Shown piece after piece: positions 63,528 to 64,000 of a stretch of DNA of 64,000 nucleotides. The stretch is from Rhodoblastus sp963804045. GTDB taxonomy: Bacteria > Pseudomonadota > Alphaproteobacteria > Rhizobiales > Beijerinckiaceae. Location: NCBI GenBank assembly GCA_963804045.1, contig CAWDOR010000027.1:70289-134288 (forward strand). Direction: 5' to 3'. The translations under genes and the position numbers were made by a program. Position 1 is the first letter of the stretch; each line of letters begins with the position of its first letter. Under the pieces are notes generated by a model. That model did no database searches. It worked only from the letters and a program-made list of their open reading frames with translations, and was not told where the DNA came from.

Positions 63528-63880
63528 GTGTTCTGGACGATCTGGGCCGGCTGTCCTCGGCGGAGGATTTCTTCACCTTTCTCGGCGTCGATTTCGATCC
63601 GGCTGTCGTCAGGGTGTCCAGGCTGCACATCATGCGCCGCATGGGCCAATATCTGAAGGGCGCCGAGCTGGACGACGCCTTCGCCGGCCTCGACGATGCG
63701 GCGATCAAGGCGCTGTGCGCCGCGCATCTGGCCCAGGCCTATCAGGATTTCGTCGAGAGCACGCCGATCCAGGAGCGCCTGTTCAAGGTGCACAAGGAGG
63801 CGGTCGAGCCCAAGGCCGAGGAGCCCGCGCCGAACAATAATTTCGTGCCGCTGGCCTCCTTGACCGTTGTTGGCGGCTGA
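63524..63880 (+). CDS. nifW: NifW (right copy)
   Basis: The 118-residue product is identical to the left copy. ATGA overlaps connect it to cysE before it and nifA after it. Confidence 0.95.
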   Translation: MSVLDDLGRLSSAEDFFTFLGVDFDPAVVRVSRLHIMRRMGQYLKGAELDDAFAGLDDAAIKALCAAHLAQAYQDFVESTPIQERLFKVHKEAVEPKAEEPAPNNNFVPLASLTVVGG

Positions 63881-64000
63881 TGGGGGCGCACGCCATGCAC
63901 AGAGCGAGGGGAGCGTCCGATGCGACGTTCGGACGGCCGGCGCCAGGCCGCGCCGACCTCGCCTTGCAGGGCGTCTACACGCTGTCGAAAATTCTCGGCC
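63880..64000 (+). CDS. nifA: NifA, 5' end of the right copy
   Basis: The first 40 codons match the N-terminus of the complete nifA (MGAHAMHRARGASDATFGRP ... VYTLSKILG). The gene is cut by the window edge, so whether the second nifA is complete is unknown. Confidence 0.92.
   Translation, partial: MGAHAMHRARGASDATFGRPAPGRADLALQGVYTLSKILG

Larger units (their letters stand above)
54988..64000. repeat. Right arm of the 9-kb inverted repeat
   Basis: Inverted copy of 45,881-54,895, reaching the window edge, so its true end is unknown. It is damaged by small indels at about 54,990-56,500 (gene fragment, Rieske gene, part of the non-coding region). It is intact from 56.7 kb onward, where it supplies complete versions of genes broken in the left arm. 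Confidence 0.95.

Noticed and set aside
45881..64000. Composite transposon or IS-mediated duplication
   Set aside because: No transposase gene, terminal inverted repeats or target-site duplications are seen at the centre; the junction has only a 13-bp inverted repeat.

Overview
The window looks like chromosomal DNA of a GC-rich alphaproteobacterium of the Hyphomicrobiales (Rhizobiales). A diazotroph of the Beijerinckiaceae/Methylocystaceae neighbourhood is my best guess. This rests on a hopanoid cyclase gene, DUF4170/DUF6101-type alphaproteobacterial markers, an archaeal-type ProRS, an orfA-pit phosphate operon, and a nif cluster whose NifA carries the rhizobial C-X4-C oxygen-responsive linker. 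No nifHDK/ENX genes lie in the window, so the structural nitrogenase genes must be elsewhere. No rRNA, tRNA, CRISPR array or intact insertion sequence was seen.

Positions 1-27.8 kb hold housekeeping genes: the 5' end of an actP-like acetate symporter with its DUF485 partner, ilvD, a secreted Tyr-rich protein, shc, a von Willebrand A-type secreted protein, a DUF47-pit-nudix phosphate operon with a Pho-box-like element, proS, thrB-rnhA, ubiA, cysQ, DUF4170-waaA-lpxK (lipid A/Kdo), smc and gltBD. Positions 27.8-29.7 kb hold a secreted protein, a regulator with a molybdate-binding-like domain and a molbindin gene.

Positions 29.8-46.4 kb are a dense nif accessory region. The plus-strand operon is iscA-nifS-nifV plus two small genes. 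A Rieske/small-protein/globin operon runs on the minus strand, followed by GST and sufE on the plus strand. A long minus-strand nifB operon carries nifB, fdxN, iscA, a TPR-like gene, an LRV FeS protein, two nifZ genes, a DUF6129-like gene, a DegT-like gene, a 2Fe-2S ferredoxin and a tandem pair of small paralogues. Next come fdx-nifT-SIR2 and the operon iscA-nfu-cysE-nifW-nifA. Several sigma-54 (-24/-12) elements and NifA-type TGT-N10-ACA sites are visible, including a pair in front of the operon that ends in nifA, implying positive autoregulation.

Positions 45.9-64.0 kb form one near-perfect inverted repeat: two arms of about 9 kb around a 92-bp spacer at 54,896-54,987. Each arm holds nifA(5')-nifW-cysE-nfu-iscA, an AAA+ ATPase divergent from a 195-codon unknown gene (both with good sigma-54 promoters), a cytochrome c peroxidase/Crp-Fnr/DUF4242 operon, a non-coding stretch with a perfect 16-bp parS site, and a Rieske gene. 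Where one arm is damaged by small indels the other is intact. The left arm is poor at 46.4-49.6 kb and the right arm at 55.0-56.5 kb. This complementary damage, together with isolated one-base frameshifts in thrB, smc and a ferredoxin gene, makes a fold-back assembly or sequencing artefact a serious alternative to a genuine palindromic duplication. The most interesting biology that survives either reading is the sigma-54-driven AAA+/unknown-protein pair, the NifA with a 16-residue repeat insertion next to its GAFTGA loop, and the DegT homologue lacking its PLP lysine.
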